A DNA stretch of 64,000 nt from Mycolicibacterium sp. BiH015. Its GTDB lineage: Bacteria > Actinomycetota > Actinomycetes > Mycobacteriales > Mycobacteriaceae. Each line of letters opens with the position of its first letter. Position 1 is the stretch's first letter. This document shows, piece after piece, positions 56,737 to 64,000 of the stretch. The notes under the pieces are model-generated. The model ran no database searches, was not told the DNA's origin, and saw nothing but the letters and a program-made list of their open reading frames with translations. Made by a program: the position numbers and the translations under genes. Location: NCBI RefSeq assembly GCF_027706845.1, contig NZ_JAQGCZ010000003.1, forward strand, positions 248,001 through 312,000, written 5' to 3'.

Positions 56737-58442
56737 GGCCGCATCTGTCCGCAGGAGGCCAGCGGATCGACCAACTGGTAAGGGTCGCCGGCTCTGAGCG
56801 GCAGGGACTTCGGCGCAACCGGCAATGCGCCGCGCGCGTCGAGCCGCGCGGCCAGGTCACGGCGAATCCACAGACCGTCGGTGCGTGACGTGCGCGCCAG
56901 TTCCACATAGTCGGCGGTCAGGCGCGGGTCGCCGATGAGTCCGGTGGTGTCCGACCATTCGTGGTGCGTCTCGATGAACTCGGGTCGGGTTGCAAAGACG
57001 TCGTCACGTAGGCCGGACGCGTCGTGGGCCGCCCAGCGGCGCGCGAGCGCAGCGTCGGCCAGTCCCCCGAGGTCGACGATCCGCAGGGTGCTGACCAGGG
57101 CGGTGCCTCCGATGTCGGGTGTCGCGATCGTCGCGTCATCGAGCCCGAGAGTGTCGGCGTACGCGTTCGGGGTCCACCCGGCATAGCTGGCGACGGCACA
57201 TATCGGCACCGTGGGATCGGCACGAAAAGTCAACGCGGAGTGGGCAAGCACCGGCGCGGCGACCGCAACGGTCACCGAGCTCGCGATCCACACTCGTCGC
57301 CGTTGCCTCGCGTCGGCGTCGGCAATGACCTGGGCGCCGGCCACTGCCAGGATCAGCGCTGCGGTCGCCCAGATCGGTGTCGCGAAGCGGTATTGCCCCA
57401 TCCAGTCACCTTCGAGGATGACGTAGGCAAGCACTCCGAGGGCGAAGGTGATCAGCAGCGCCGGCAGGCCCCCGTTGTTCGCGGCCCTCCTGCGCAACGC
57501 GATCGCCACCAGCGCAGCTCCGAGCAGCGCCGGTGCCACTCCCGTGAACACCACAAGCCCCAACGGCCTCGCGATACCCATGAGATCAGGCAGACCCTGC
57601 GCCTTGGCGATGGCGGTGTTGGGAACCAGCTCACCGAATGTCGCGTAGCGCCACAGCAGGAAGGCGCCGAGAGGGACGGCGAAGGCGGCGATCCCGAAAG
57701 CCGCAGAGCGCAGCTTGGCGGCGCGCGGCGCCCGTGCGAGCAGCAGCACCGCCAGTGGGTAGGCGAGCACGTAGATCATCCCGTCGGGGCGGGTCAGTCC
57801 GGCGACTGCGGCGACGAGGCCGCAGATGAGCGCGGTCCGGGTCGCGAGCAGCCGGTCGCCGGCCACCGCGGTGGCGATACATGCGGCCAGCCACCCCACC
57901 GCGGCGGCCAGCAGGGAGTTCTCCAGCCCGGAGAAGCACCAGATCACGAACGACGGGATGGCCGCGGTGATCGCTCCGGCGACGATCGTCACGGTGACCG
58001 GCCACTGCGTGAGGGCCTTGGCCACACGGTAGAACGCGGCGTAGAGGACCGCGCAGGCGATCAGCGCGAGCAGCTTCGGAAACGCGACGATGTCGGGGAT
58101 ACCGAACAGGGTGCCGTGGTCGAAGAGCCGGAGCTTGTGGCCGGCCACCAGCAGTGCCAGCCATGCGGGGTTTGAGTACCCCTCGACGGGGTCGGCTCCT
58201 GCCTGCAGCACCGGGCCGAGGCCGCTGGCGATGGAACGCACGTAGGCGAAGGTGATGGCGGAGTCGTCGACGAGCCAGCGGCCATACACCAGGGCGTGTA
58301 AACCCACGAGGAGTGTCGGCGTGCCGACCGCGGCGGCCGGCGCCCACCGCGACGGTGAGGGCCGCCGGGTCTCGACCTTTGAGACCCGCGGACCGTGTAG
58401 CGTTTGCTCGCTGCTCATCCCCACCAACTTCTTACTGCTCAT
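56733..58442 (-). CDS. GT-C-fold membrane glycosyltransferase, AftB-like
   Basis: 569 residues. After a 35-residue basic N-terminus come about ten membrane helices (40-420), then a soluble extracytoplasmic domain. The first loop WLVDDSAITFAYVRSIASGLGPVLQAGADPVEGYSNPAWL has the acidic DD motif and a VEGYSNP segment shared with AftB-type arabinosyltransferases that use decaprenyl-phosphate arabinose. It may add arabinofuranose or another sugar to arabinogalactan or LAM; the exact acceptor is unknown. Start at ATG 58442 or 58418. Confidence 0.75.
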   Translation of the reverse strand: MSSKKLVGMSSEQTLHGPRVSKVETRRPSPSRWAPAAAVGTPTLLVGLHALVYGRWLVDDSAITFAYVRSIASGLGPVLQAGADPVEGYSNPAWLALLVAGHKLRLFDHGTLFGIPDIVAFPKLLALIACAVLYAAFYRVAKALTQWPVTVTIVAGAITAAIPSFVIWCFSGLENSLLAAAVGWLAACIATAVAGDRLLATRTALICGLVAAVAGLTRPDGMIYVLAYPLAVLLLARAPRAAKLRSAAFGIAAFAVPLGAFLLWRYATFGELVPNTAIAKAQGLPDLMGIARPLGLVVFTGVAPALLGAALVAIALRRRAANNGGLPALLITFALGVLAYVILEGDWMGQYRFATPIWATAALILAVAGAQVIADADARQRRRVWIASSVTVAVAAPVLAHSALTFRADPTVPICAVASYAGWTPNAYADTLGLDDATIATPDIGGTALVSTLRIVDLGGLADAALARRWAAHDASGLRDDVFATRPEFIETHHEWSDTTGLIGDPRLTADYVELARTSRTDGLWIRRDLAARLDARGALPVAPKSLPLRAGDPYQLVDPLASCGQMRP

Positions 58443-58475
58443 GCGCTGTGCATGCGCACCGAAGAGATTTTCTGG

Positions 58476-58481
58476 ACTATA
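58476..58481 (-). promoter_or_regulatory. Candidate -10 box (TATAGT) of the GT-C-like gene
   Basis: Near-consensus TATAGT 34 bases before ATG 58442, just after the metK terminator, so the gene probably has its own promoter. Confidence 0.45.
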
Positions 58482-58501
58482 ACCCAGCTCGCGCGCAGAC
58501 G

Positions 58502-58537
58502 CGAAAGCCCCGTGGCCGTCCGGCCACGGGGCTTTCG
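58502..58537. terminator. Strong intrinsic terminator after metK
   Basis: A 17-bp perfect stem, CGAAAGCCCCGTGGCCG (58502-58518) with its complement at 58521-58537, and a tight loop. It lies 14 bases downstream of the metK stop. Confidence 0.88.
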
Positions 58538-58550
58538 TCGTTATGAGCGT

Positions 58551-59759
58551 CTAGACCGCGGACTTCAGCTCGTCGACCTTGTCGAGCTGCTCCCAGGGCA
58601 GGTCGATGTCGGTGCGGCCGAAGTGACCATAGGCCGCCGTGGGCGCGTAGATCGGGCGCAGCAGGTCCAGGTCCCGGATGATGGCGCCGGGGCGCAGGTC
58701 GAACACCTCGCCGATCGCCTTCTCGATCTTGACCGGGTCCACGGTCTCCGAACCGAACGTCTCGACGAAGAGACCCACCGGGGCTGCCTTGCCGATGGCG
58801 TAGGCGACCTGCACCTCGACACGCTGGGCCAGGCCGGCTGCCACGACATTCTTGGCCACCCAGCGCATCGCGTACGCGGCGGACCGGTCGACCTTCGACG
58901 GATCTTTGCCGGAGAACGCGCCGCCGCCGTGGCGGGCCCACCCGCCATAGGTGTCGACGATGATCTTGCGGCCGGTCAGCCCGGCGTCGCCCATCGGCCC
59001 GCCGAGCACGAACTTGCCGGTCGGGTTGACCAGGATGCGCGGCGCCGAGGTGTCGAGGGTGTCGTGGGCCAGTTCGGCGAGCACAGCGTCGATGACGTGC
59101 TGCTTGATCTCGGGGGTCAGCTGGCTGTCGAGATCGATGCCGTCGGCGTGCTGGGTCGACAGGACCACGGTGTCGAGGCGTACCGGCGTGGTGCCGTCGT
59201 ACTGCACCGTCACCTGGGTCTTGCCGTCGGGACGCAGGTAGTCCAGCGTGCCGTTCTTGCGGACCTCGGTGAGCTTGCGCGACAGCCGGTGCGCCAGCGC
59301 GATCGGCAGCGGCATCAGTTCCGGGGTGTCGGCGATGGCGTAGCCGAACATCAGGCCCTGGTCGCCCGCGCCCTGCGCGTCGAGCGGGTCGCCCGCACCC
59401 TCGACCCGCGTCTCGTGGGCGGTGTCGACGCCTTGCGCGATGTCGGGCGACTGCGCACCGATGCCGATGTTCACGCCGCAGGTGAGGCCGTCGAAGCCCT
59501 TGTCGGAGTGGTCGTAACCGATGTCGAGGACCCTGGCCCGAACGGTGTTGGTGATGTCGGCGAACGCCTCCTTGGCCGAGGTGGTCACCTCGCCCACAAC
59601 ATGCACCTGGCCGGTGGTCACCAGTGTCTCGACAGCCACACGGGACTTCGGGTCGCCGGCGAGCAGAGCGTCCAGCACCGAGTCGCTGATGGCGTCACAG
59701 ATCTTGTCGGGGTGCCCTTCGGTCACCGACTCACTGGTAAACAGCCGAGCTTCACTCAC
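58551..59759 (-). CDS. metK: S-adenosylmethionine synthetase
   Basis: Makes SAM from methionine and ATP. 402 residues; ATP-binding GHPDKICD, substrate loop [12 protein letters not shown], and the [21 protein letters not shown]-loop-like motif. GTG start preceded by AAAGGGA. Followed by a strong terminator. In the mycobacterial order it follows coaBC on the same strand. Confidence 0.98.
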   Translation of the reverse strand: MSEARLFTSESVTEGHPDKICDAISDSVLDALLAGDPKSRVAVETLVTTGQVHVVGEVTTSAKEAFADITNTVRARVLDIGYDHSDKGFDGLTCGVNIGIGAQSPDIAQGVDTAHETRVEGAGDPLDAQGAGDQGLMFGYAIADTPELMPLPIALAHRLSRKLTEVRKNGTLDYLRPDGKTQVTVQYDGTTPVRLDTVVLSTQHADGIDLDSQLTPEIKQHVIDAVLAELAHDTLDTSAPRILVNPTGKFVLGGPMGDAGLTGRKIIVDTYGGWARHGGGAFSGKDPSKVDRSAAYAMRWVAKNVVAAGLAQRVEVQVAYAIGKAAPVGLFVETFGSETVDPVKIEKAIGEVFDLRPGAIIRDLDLLRPIYAPTAAYGHFGRTDIDLPWEQLDKVDELKSAV

Positions 59760-59931
59760 GTTCGATCCCTTTCACTCAAGCACGCCTGAGATAGTTAGTC
59801 AGTCAACAGACCTGTGTCTGTCAACCTATACCTGTCGCGATGGCACGAGACTCCGGCGCCTTTAGCACCCAAGCGTGTCCCCCCGCTGCGCGCAACCCTT
59901 ACGCGCATGCTGACGATGTGTGCTCGTCGGG
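59760..59931. promoter_or_regulatory. Promoter region of metK, downstream of coaBC
   Basis: 172 bp without a gene. On the minus strand it has TTGACA (59819-59824), a consensus -35, with TGACTA or TAACTA as weak -10 candidates 17-21 bases on. The -35 lies in an imperfect palindrome ACAGAC-ACAG-GTCTGT (about 59805-59820) that could bind a repressor. Confidence 0.45.
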
Positions 59932-61179
59932 CTACCTCGCACCGGTGTGCAGGAAAGCCACGATCGCGTCCACAATACGGCTCGCGATCACGGTCTTCGA
60001 CCCGTGCTCCAAGGCGGACTCTGCCCCGTCGGCCGACAACAGCCAACCGTCGTTGTGGTCGACCTCGAAAGCGCGGTTCTCGCCCACGGCGTTGACCACC
60101 AGGAGATCGCATCCTTTGCGCTTCAGCTTCGCCCTGGCATGGAACAGGACGTCGCCGTTGGCGTCGCCGGTCTCCGCCGCGAATCCGACGATCGCAGCCA
60201 TGTTCGGGAGCTGGCCGTCCTGACGGGCGCGGACCGCGCCGGCGAGGACATCGTCGTTGCGGACGAGCTCGATGGCCGGGTCGGTGGTGGCGTCCGGTCC
60301 CTTTTTGATCTTGTTCGTGGCGGGATGCGCGGGCCGGAAATCGGCGACGGCGGCGGCCATCACGAGAACATTCGCGTCGGGAGCGTGCTTGGAGACGGCA
60401 TCGCGCAGCTGGGTGGCCGATCCGACATGGGTGACATGCACGCCCGCCGGATCGATCAGGCCGGCGGTGTTCCCGGCGATCAACGTCACCTCGGCCCCGC
60501 GCTGGGCCATCACGCGGGCCATCGCATAGCCCTGCTTGCCCGAGCTGCGGTTGCCGATGAAGCGGACGGGGTCGATCGGTTCGCGCGTTCCGCCCGCGGT
60601 CACCAAGACCTTGACGCCGGAAAGGTCATAGGGCAACGCATCGTTGCGGGCGAGCAGCAGCTGAGACAGCGTGGTGATCTCTTCGGCTTCCGGCAGGCGG
60701 CCCGGTCCGGTGTCGGCGCCCGTCAGCCGCCCCGACGCGGGTTCCATCACGATCGATCCGCGCCGGCGCAGCGTCGCCACGTTGTCGACAGTCGCGGGGT
60801 GCAGCCACATCTCGGTGTGCATCGCGGGCGCGTACAGCACCGGACATCGGGCGGTCAGCAGGGTGGCGGTCAGAAGGTCGTCGGCACGGCCGCTCGCGGC
60901 CCGGGCAAGCAGGTCGGCGGTGGCGGGGGCCACCACGACGAGGTCGGCGGCTTGGCCGATGCGGACGTGGGGTACCTCGTGAACATCCTGAAACACCCCG
61001 GTGTGCACCGGGTTTCCGGACAGCGCCTCGAAAGTCGCAGCCCCGACGAACTTGAGAGCGGATTCAGTGGGGACGACCCGGACGGAATGCCCGGCCTCGG
61101 TGAGCTGACGGACGACGGTCGCCGCCTTGTAGGCGGCGATTCCGCCGGCGACGCCGACGATGATCCGCTTGGCAGCCAC
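59932..61179 (-). CDS. coaBC: Bifunctional CoaBC, phosphopantothenoylcysteine synthetase/decarboxylase
   Basis: Two steps of coenzyme A synthesis. 415 residues from GTG 61179: N-terminal FMN decarboxylase (RIIVGVAGGIAAYKA; VVVAPATADLLARAASG; VLYAPAMHTEMW) and C-terminal ligase (VKVLVTAGGTREPIDPVRFIGNRSSGKQGYAMA; NVLVMAAAVADFRPA). The open frame further upstream runs through rpoZ and is rejected. 19 bases after rpoZ. Confidence 0.96.
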   Translation of the reverse strand: MAAKRIIVGVAGGIAAYKAATVVRQLTEAGHSVRVVPTESALKFVGAATFEALSGNPVHTGVFQDVHEVPHVRIGQAADLVVVAPATADLLARAASGRADDLLTATLLTARCPVLYAPAMHTEMWLHPATVDNVATLRRRGSIVMEPASGRLTGADTGPGRLPEAEEITTLSQLLLARNDALPYDLSGVKVLVTAGGTREPIDPVRFIGNRSSGKQGYAMARVMAQRGAEVTLIAGNTAGLIDPAGVHVTHVGSATQLRDAVSKHAPDANVLVMAAAVADFRPAHPATNKIKKGPDATTDPAIELVRNDDVLAGAVRARQDGQLPNMAAIVGFAAETGDANGDVLFHARAKLKRKGCDLLVVNAVGENRAFEVDHNDGWLLSADGAESALEHGSKTVIASRIVDAIVAFLHTGAR

Positions 61180-61198
61180 CCCCTGGCCCGCCCGCCGG

Positions 61199-61507
61199 CT
61201 AGTCGCCCTCGGTGTGCTCGAGCAGATCCCCGTGGATCTCGCGCATGGCGATCGAGAGCGGCTTTTCCTGCAGACCCGGCTCGACGAGCGGACCGACGTA
61301 TTCGAGGATGCCGTCGCCGAGCTGGTTGTAGTAGTCGTTGATCTGGCGAGCACGCTTGGCGGCGTAGATGACCAGCGCATACTTGCTCGACGCGCGGTCC
61401 AGCAACTCGTCGATGGGCGGGTTGGTGATGCCCAGCGGCGTGTCGTAGGCACTGGCGGCGGACGGATCGATATCCACCGCGGCGAGCCGCGTATCGGGGG
61501 TGCTCAC
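61199..61507 (-). CDS. rpoZ: RNA polymerase omega subunit
   Basis: 102 residues. [37 protein letters not shown] is the characteristic omega core that stabilises the beta-prime subunit. GTG start with AGGAGA about nine bases upstream. The gmk-rpoZ-coaBC order is conserved. Confidence 0.97.
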   Translation of the reverse strand: MSTPDTRLAAVDIDPSAASAYDTPLGITNPPIDELLDRASSKYALVIYAAKRARQINDYYNQLGDGILEYVGPLVEPGLQEKPLSIAMREIHGDLLEHTEGD

Positions 61508-61537
61508 GTAGAAAATCTCCTGAAAAAGTCTTGGATA

Positions 61538-62149
61538 TTAGGGCTGATCGCGCCGTACCGGCGCGTGGGCCACCAGCAAGGATACCAATTCCGCGCAGGC
61601 AGACTCCAATTGACTGTTGACGACCACCACGTCGAAGTCGCCCTGGGCGGCCAGTTCGGCCTTGGCCGTCTGCAACCGGCGGGCCATCGCCTCCGGCGTC
61701 TCGGTTCCGCGGCCGATCAACCGGTTCTCCAATGCCTCCCAGCTGGGCGGGGCGAGAAAGACCGTGGTGGCTTCGGGCATTGCCTGCTTGACCGCTCGCG
61801 CGCCGGCGAGGTCCACCTCGATCAGCACCGGGCGGCCGGCGGCCGTCGCCGCACGAACGGGTGCGGAGGGAGTTCCCGAGCGGTGGAGCCCACCGTGGAT
61901 CTCCGCCCATTCCAGCAGGGCGCCGTCGTGGATGAGCTGCTGAAACTGCTCTGCCGTCACGAAGCTGTAGTCCACTCCGTCGACCTCGCCGGGACGCGGC
62001 GCGCGCGTCGTCACCGAGACGCTGAAGTACAGGTCGGCGACTCGTTCCCGAACGCACCGGACGACAGTGGACTTCCCGACGGCAGACGGGCCGGACAACA
62101 CCAGGACCGCGGCCCTGGGCGTGTCGCCCGGCCCTCCGCCTTCGCTCAC
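61538..62149 (-). CDS. gmk: Guanylate kinase
   Basis: Phosphorylates GMP to GDP. 203 residues from GTG 62149, which follows AAAGGGAGG directly. P-loop [36 protein letters not shown]-binding segment, and [15 protein letters not shown]. The 19 codons to 62206 are rejected. It lies ten bases after mihF. Confidence 0.97.
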   Translation of the reverse strand: MSEGGGPGDTPRAAVLVLSGPSAVGKSTVVRCVRERVADLYFSVSVTTRAPRPGEVDGVDYSFVTAEQFQQLIHDGALLEWAEIHGGLHRSGTPSAPVRAATAAGRPVLIEVDLAGARAVKQAMPEATTVFLAPPSWEALENRLIGRGTETPEAMARRLQTAKAELAAQGDFDVVVVNSQLESACAELVSLLVAHAPVRRDQP

Positions 62150-62159
62150 TGACCTCCCT

Positions 62160-62477
62160 TTACGAGAAGTCGAACTTTTCCAGCAGGGCCTTGCGCTGAC
62201 GATCACCCAGGCCGCGCAGGCGGCGGGTCGGGGCGATCTCGAGCTCGGTCATGATTTCCTGCGCCTTGACCTTGCCGACCTTCGGCAGAGCCTCCAGGAG
62301 TGCGGAAACCTTCATCTTGCCCAAGACCTCGTCGGTCTCGGCGTCCTTGAGCACCTGCTTGAGGTTGGTGCCGCCGCGCTTGAGCCGGTCCTTGAGCTCC
62401 GCTCGCGCTCGCCGTGCGGCAGCAGCCTTCTCCAACGCTGCCGCGCGCTGTTCGTCGGTCAACTGGGGAAGGGCCAC
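62160..62477 (-). CDS. mihF: Mycobacterial integration host factor mIHF
   Basis: 105 residues, the proven mature size in mycobacteria. Nucleoid protein needed for phage L5 integration and essential for growth. [35 protein letters not shown] start; helix-two-turn-helix DNA-binding [40 protein letters not shown] 62477 has GGAGGA four bases upstream, favouring it over ATG 62501. It may also assist the satellite's integrase. Confidence 0.97.
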   Translation of the reverse strand: MALPQLTDEQRAAALEKAAAARRARAELKDRLKRGGTNLKQVLKDAETDEVLGKMKVSALLEALPKVGKVKAQEIMTELEIAPTRRLRGLGDRQRKALLEKFDFS

Positions 62478-62869
62478 GGGTTCCTCCGTCTTCGTCACCA
62501 TTACTGATTTGTCTCGGCTGGTCGTGGCGCAGCCATAACCAGCCAGCGTGGACGACCGTACCCACGCGCGCTGACGAAAGCTAACCCCACCCCCGGGTTG
62601 TCGGGTCAAAAGCCCAGCGTGTAGGCCGGGCCCGCCCCTTGCGGCAGGGCGGACCCGGGCTACCCGAGAGGGGCGTTCAGCAACGCGCGCCTGCAACAAA
62701 TCACCTGCTTATCGTGGGTTTTCGGGCACGATCAGCGGTGTGGGCGCAGCGCCGGCCGGGGCCGGCTCACCGTGCGGCGTGCGGAGAGCGGCCGACGGCA
62801 TGAGAATTTTCCCTGGTCAAGTGTGTCGGGCGTGTCGCGGTTCGGCCTCGGTGCAGTAACGAGCGCAGC
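62478..62869. other. Region between mihF and pyrF, no gene
   Basis: 392 bp with no supported coding frame. It contains a strong hairpin (62621-62663) and the mihF promoter; the remainder is a mixed-GC spacer with a GCCGGCCGGGGCCGGC palindrome near 62750-62767. Confidence 0.6.
62621..62663. terminator. Long hairpin after pyrF, before mihF
   Basis: Two 17-base arms (62621-62637 and 62647-62663) that pair with one mismatch and one G-U across nine bases. It lacks a T-run. It could end the pyr operon or form the mihF 5' leader. Confidence 0.5.
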
Positions 62870-63682
62870 TCAGGCGAGGTACGCGACGGCGTCGCGCATG
62901 CGCTCCGCGGCGTCGCGCAGCGCTGAGATGTCAGGACCCGCGCGCAACACCTCCCGAGAGACGGCGGGCAGCAGTTGCCCCGATTGGGCGCCTCCCAGGC
63001 CTGCCAGGGCCTCGGGACGGCCGCCCTGAGCGCCGACGCCGGGCACCAGGACCGGCCCGTTCAGCGCGCTGACATCGGGAGGCGAGCTCAACGTGGCCCC
63101 GACGACCACTCCCACCGAACCGAGCCCGCCGGACCGGTTCACCGCCGCGGCGGCGTCGACGATCGACTGGGCGACGGTGCGGCCCTGCGCGTCGGCGCGC
63201 TGGACGGACGCCCCCTCGGGGTTCGACGTCGCCGCGAGGACGAAGACACCGCGCCCGTGGTCGAGCGCCACGTCGAGCAGTGGCTGCAGCGATCCGAAGC
63301 CCAGATACGGCGAGGCCGTCACCGCGTCGGACGTCAGCGGGGACTCTCCGGCCCACGCCGCGGCGTACGCCGCCATCGTCGAACCGATGTCGCCCCGTTT
63401 GGCGTCGGCGAGCACCAGAACGCCCGCGTCGCGCAGCCCTTCGATCGTGGTCTCCAGCGCCGCATAACCCGCCGATCCGTAGGTCTCGAAGAACGCGACC
63501 TGGGGCTTCACCACGGCGAAGCCGCCGAACGCCGTCACGCAGATGTCGCTGAAACGCGCGAGGCCTTCGGCGTCCACGCCGAGACCCCACGCGCGCAGCA
63601 GTTCGGGGTGCGGGTCGATGCCGAGGCACAGCGGACCGCGGGACGCGATCGCGGCGGCGAGGCGGTTACCGAACCCGTCCAC
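62870..63682 (-). CDS. pyrF: Orotidine 5'-phosphate decarboxylase
   Basis: Last step of UMP synthesis. 270 residues from GTG 63682: [27 protein letters not shown], catalytic [17 protein letters not shown], and [17 protein letters not shown] phosphate site. It belongs to the type-2 (long) OMP decarboxylases of actinobacteria. Two bases separate it from the carB stop. Confidence 0.97.
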   Translation of the reverse strand: MDGFGNRLAAAIASRGPLCLGIDPHPELLRAWGLGVDAEGLARFSDICVTAFGGFAVVKPQVAFFETYGSAGYAALETTIEGLRDAGVLVLADAKRGDIGSTMAAYAAAWAGESPLTSDAVTASPYLGFGSLQPLLDVALDHGRGVFVLAATSNPEGASVQRADAQGRTVAQSIVDAAAAVNRSGGLGSVGVVVGATLSSPPDVSALNGPVLVPGVGAQGGRPEALAGLGGAQSGQLLPAVSREVLRAGPDISALRDAAERMRDAVAYLA

Positions 63683-63684
63683 GG

Positions 63685-64000
63685 TCAGGACCCCAGAGTG
63701 CTGTGCAGTTCCTGCAGCGACATCACGCCGATGTCCCCGCGGATACCCGCCTCGATGCCCTGGACTGCGGCCGAAGCACCCTGCACGGTCGTCACGCACG
63801 GGATGTTCATCGACACCGCCGCCGAGCGGATCTCGTAGCCGTCGATGCGCGGCCCCGAGTTGCCGTACGGGGTGTTGAGCACCATGTCGACCTGCCCGGC
63901 CTTGATGGCGTCGACCGCGGAGATACGACGATCGGTTCCACTGGGCTGTTCGAAGTGCTTGCGCACCTCGTCGCACGGAATTCCGTTGCGCCGCAGCATC
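63685..64000 (-). CDS. carB: Carbamoyl-phosphate synthase large subunit, C-terminal end (runs off the window)
   Basis: Only the last 105 residues are in the window: the MGS-like allosteric domain, with [25 protein letters not shown] and [17 protein letters not shown]. The rest lies right of the window. It precedes pyrF in the pyr operon, with two bases between them. Confidence 0.95.
   Translation of the reverse strand, partial: MLRRNGIPCDEVRKHFEQPSGTDRRISAVDAIKAGQVDMVLNTPYGNSGPRIDGYEIRSAAVSMNIPCVTTVQGASAAVQGIEAGIRGDIGVMSLQELHSTLGS

Overview
The window is a chromosomal segment of a fast-growing, high-GC mycobacterium (Mycolicibacterium type). Gene content and order match, in reverse, the M. 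tuberculosis stretch from carB/pyrF to secG: carB-pyrF-mihF-gmk-rpoZ-coaBC-metK, a BVMO-type monooxygenase, lipH/nlhH, priA, fmt-rsmB-rpe-ribD, P55-lprG, ribE-ribBA-ribH, uvrC-rapZ-yvcK-whiA, gap-pgk-tpi-secG, ppc. Most genes lie on the minus strand in tight operons joined by ATGA or GTGA overlaps. Many unlinked starts have a TANNNT -10 box 6-8 nt upstream, which suggests leaderless mRNAs.

Layout. 1-4.9 kb: ppc (partial), a YiaAB protein, secG and the glycolytic tpi-pgk-gap operon. 4.9-7.6 kb: a solute-binding protein without signal peptide, diverging from a ThrE-type exporter and a small membrane-anchored coiled-coil protein. 7.6-12.6 kb: whiA, yvcK, rapZ, uvrC. 12.6-18 kb: a lipoprotein gamma-glutamyltransferase, a PH-like membrane protein and riboflavin genes. 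17.6-22.7 kb: a flavin oxidoreductase translationally coupled to a GH13 trehalose-synthase-like enzyme, then lprG-P55. 22.9-27 kb: ribD, rpe, rsmB, fmt. 27-29.3 kb: lemA and a DUF2207 protein.

29,334-40,975 is an 11.64-kb integrated element with visibly lower GC. It is bounded by a perfect 23-bp direct repeat and sits in the last codons of priA. It encodes a tyrosine integrase, an excisionase-like HTH protein, a PrimPol/ATPase replication protein next to iteron-like repeats, a terminase-small-subunit-like zinc protein, an HK97-type major capsid-like protein in a three-gene operon, an AlpA-like regulator, a HEPN-like protein and a secreted DUF732-like protein. I see no portal, large terminase or tail genes. 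The layout fits a phage satellite of the phiRv1/phiRv2 kind that carries its own capsid gene and depends on a helper phage. Its insertion separates yhhN-priA from DUF2207-lemA, which must once have been adjacent.

41-44 kb: priA and yhhN. 43.7-51.8 kb: an acyltransferase facing a six-gene cell-envelope glycan operon (three GT2 glycosyltransferases, a GH16 lipoprotein, a DUF998 protein and a large multispanning protein). 52.3-56.7 kb: an EEP-family phosphohydrolase, a TIM-barrel epimerase, lipH and the BVMO. 56.7-64 kb: an AftB-like GT-C protein, metK with a strong terminator, coaBC, rpoZ, gmk, mihF, pyrF and the 3' end of carB. No tRNA, rRNA, CRISPR or insertion sequence was seen.
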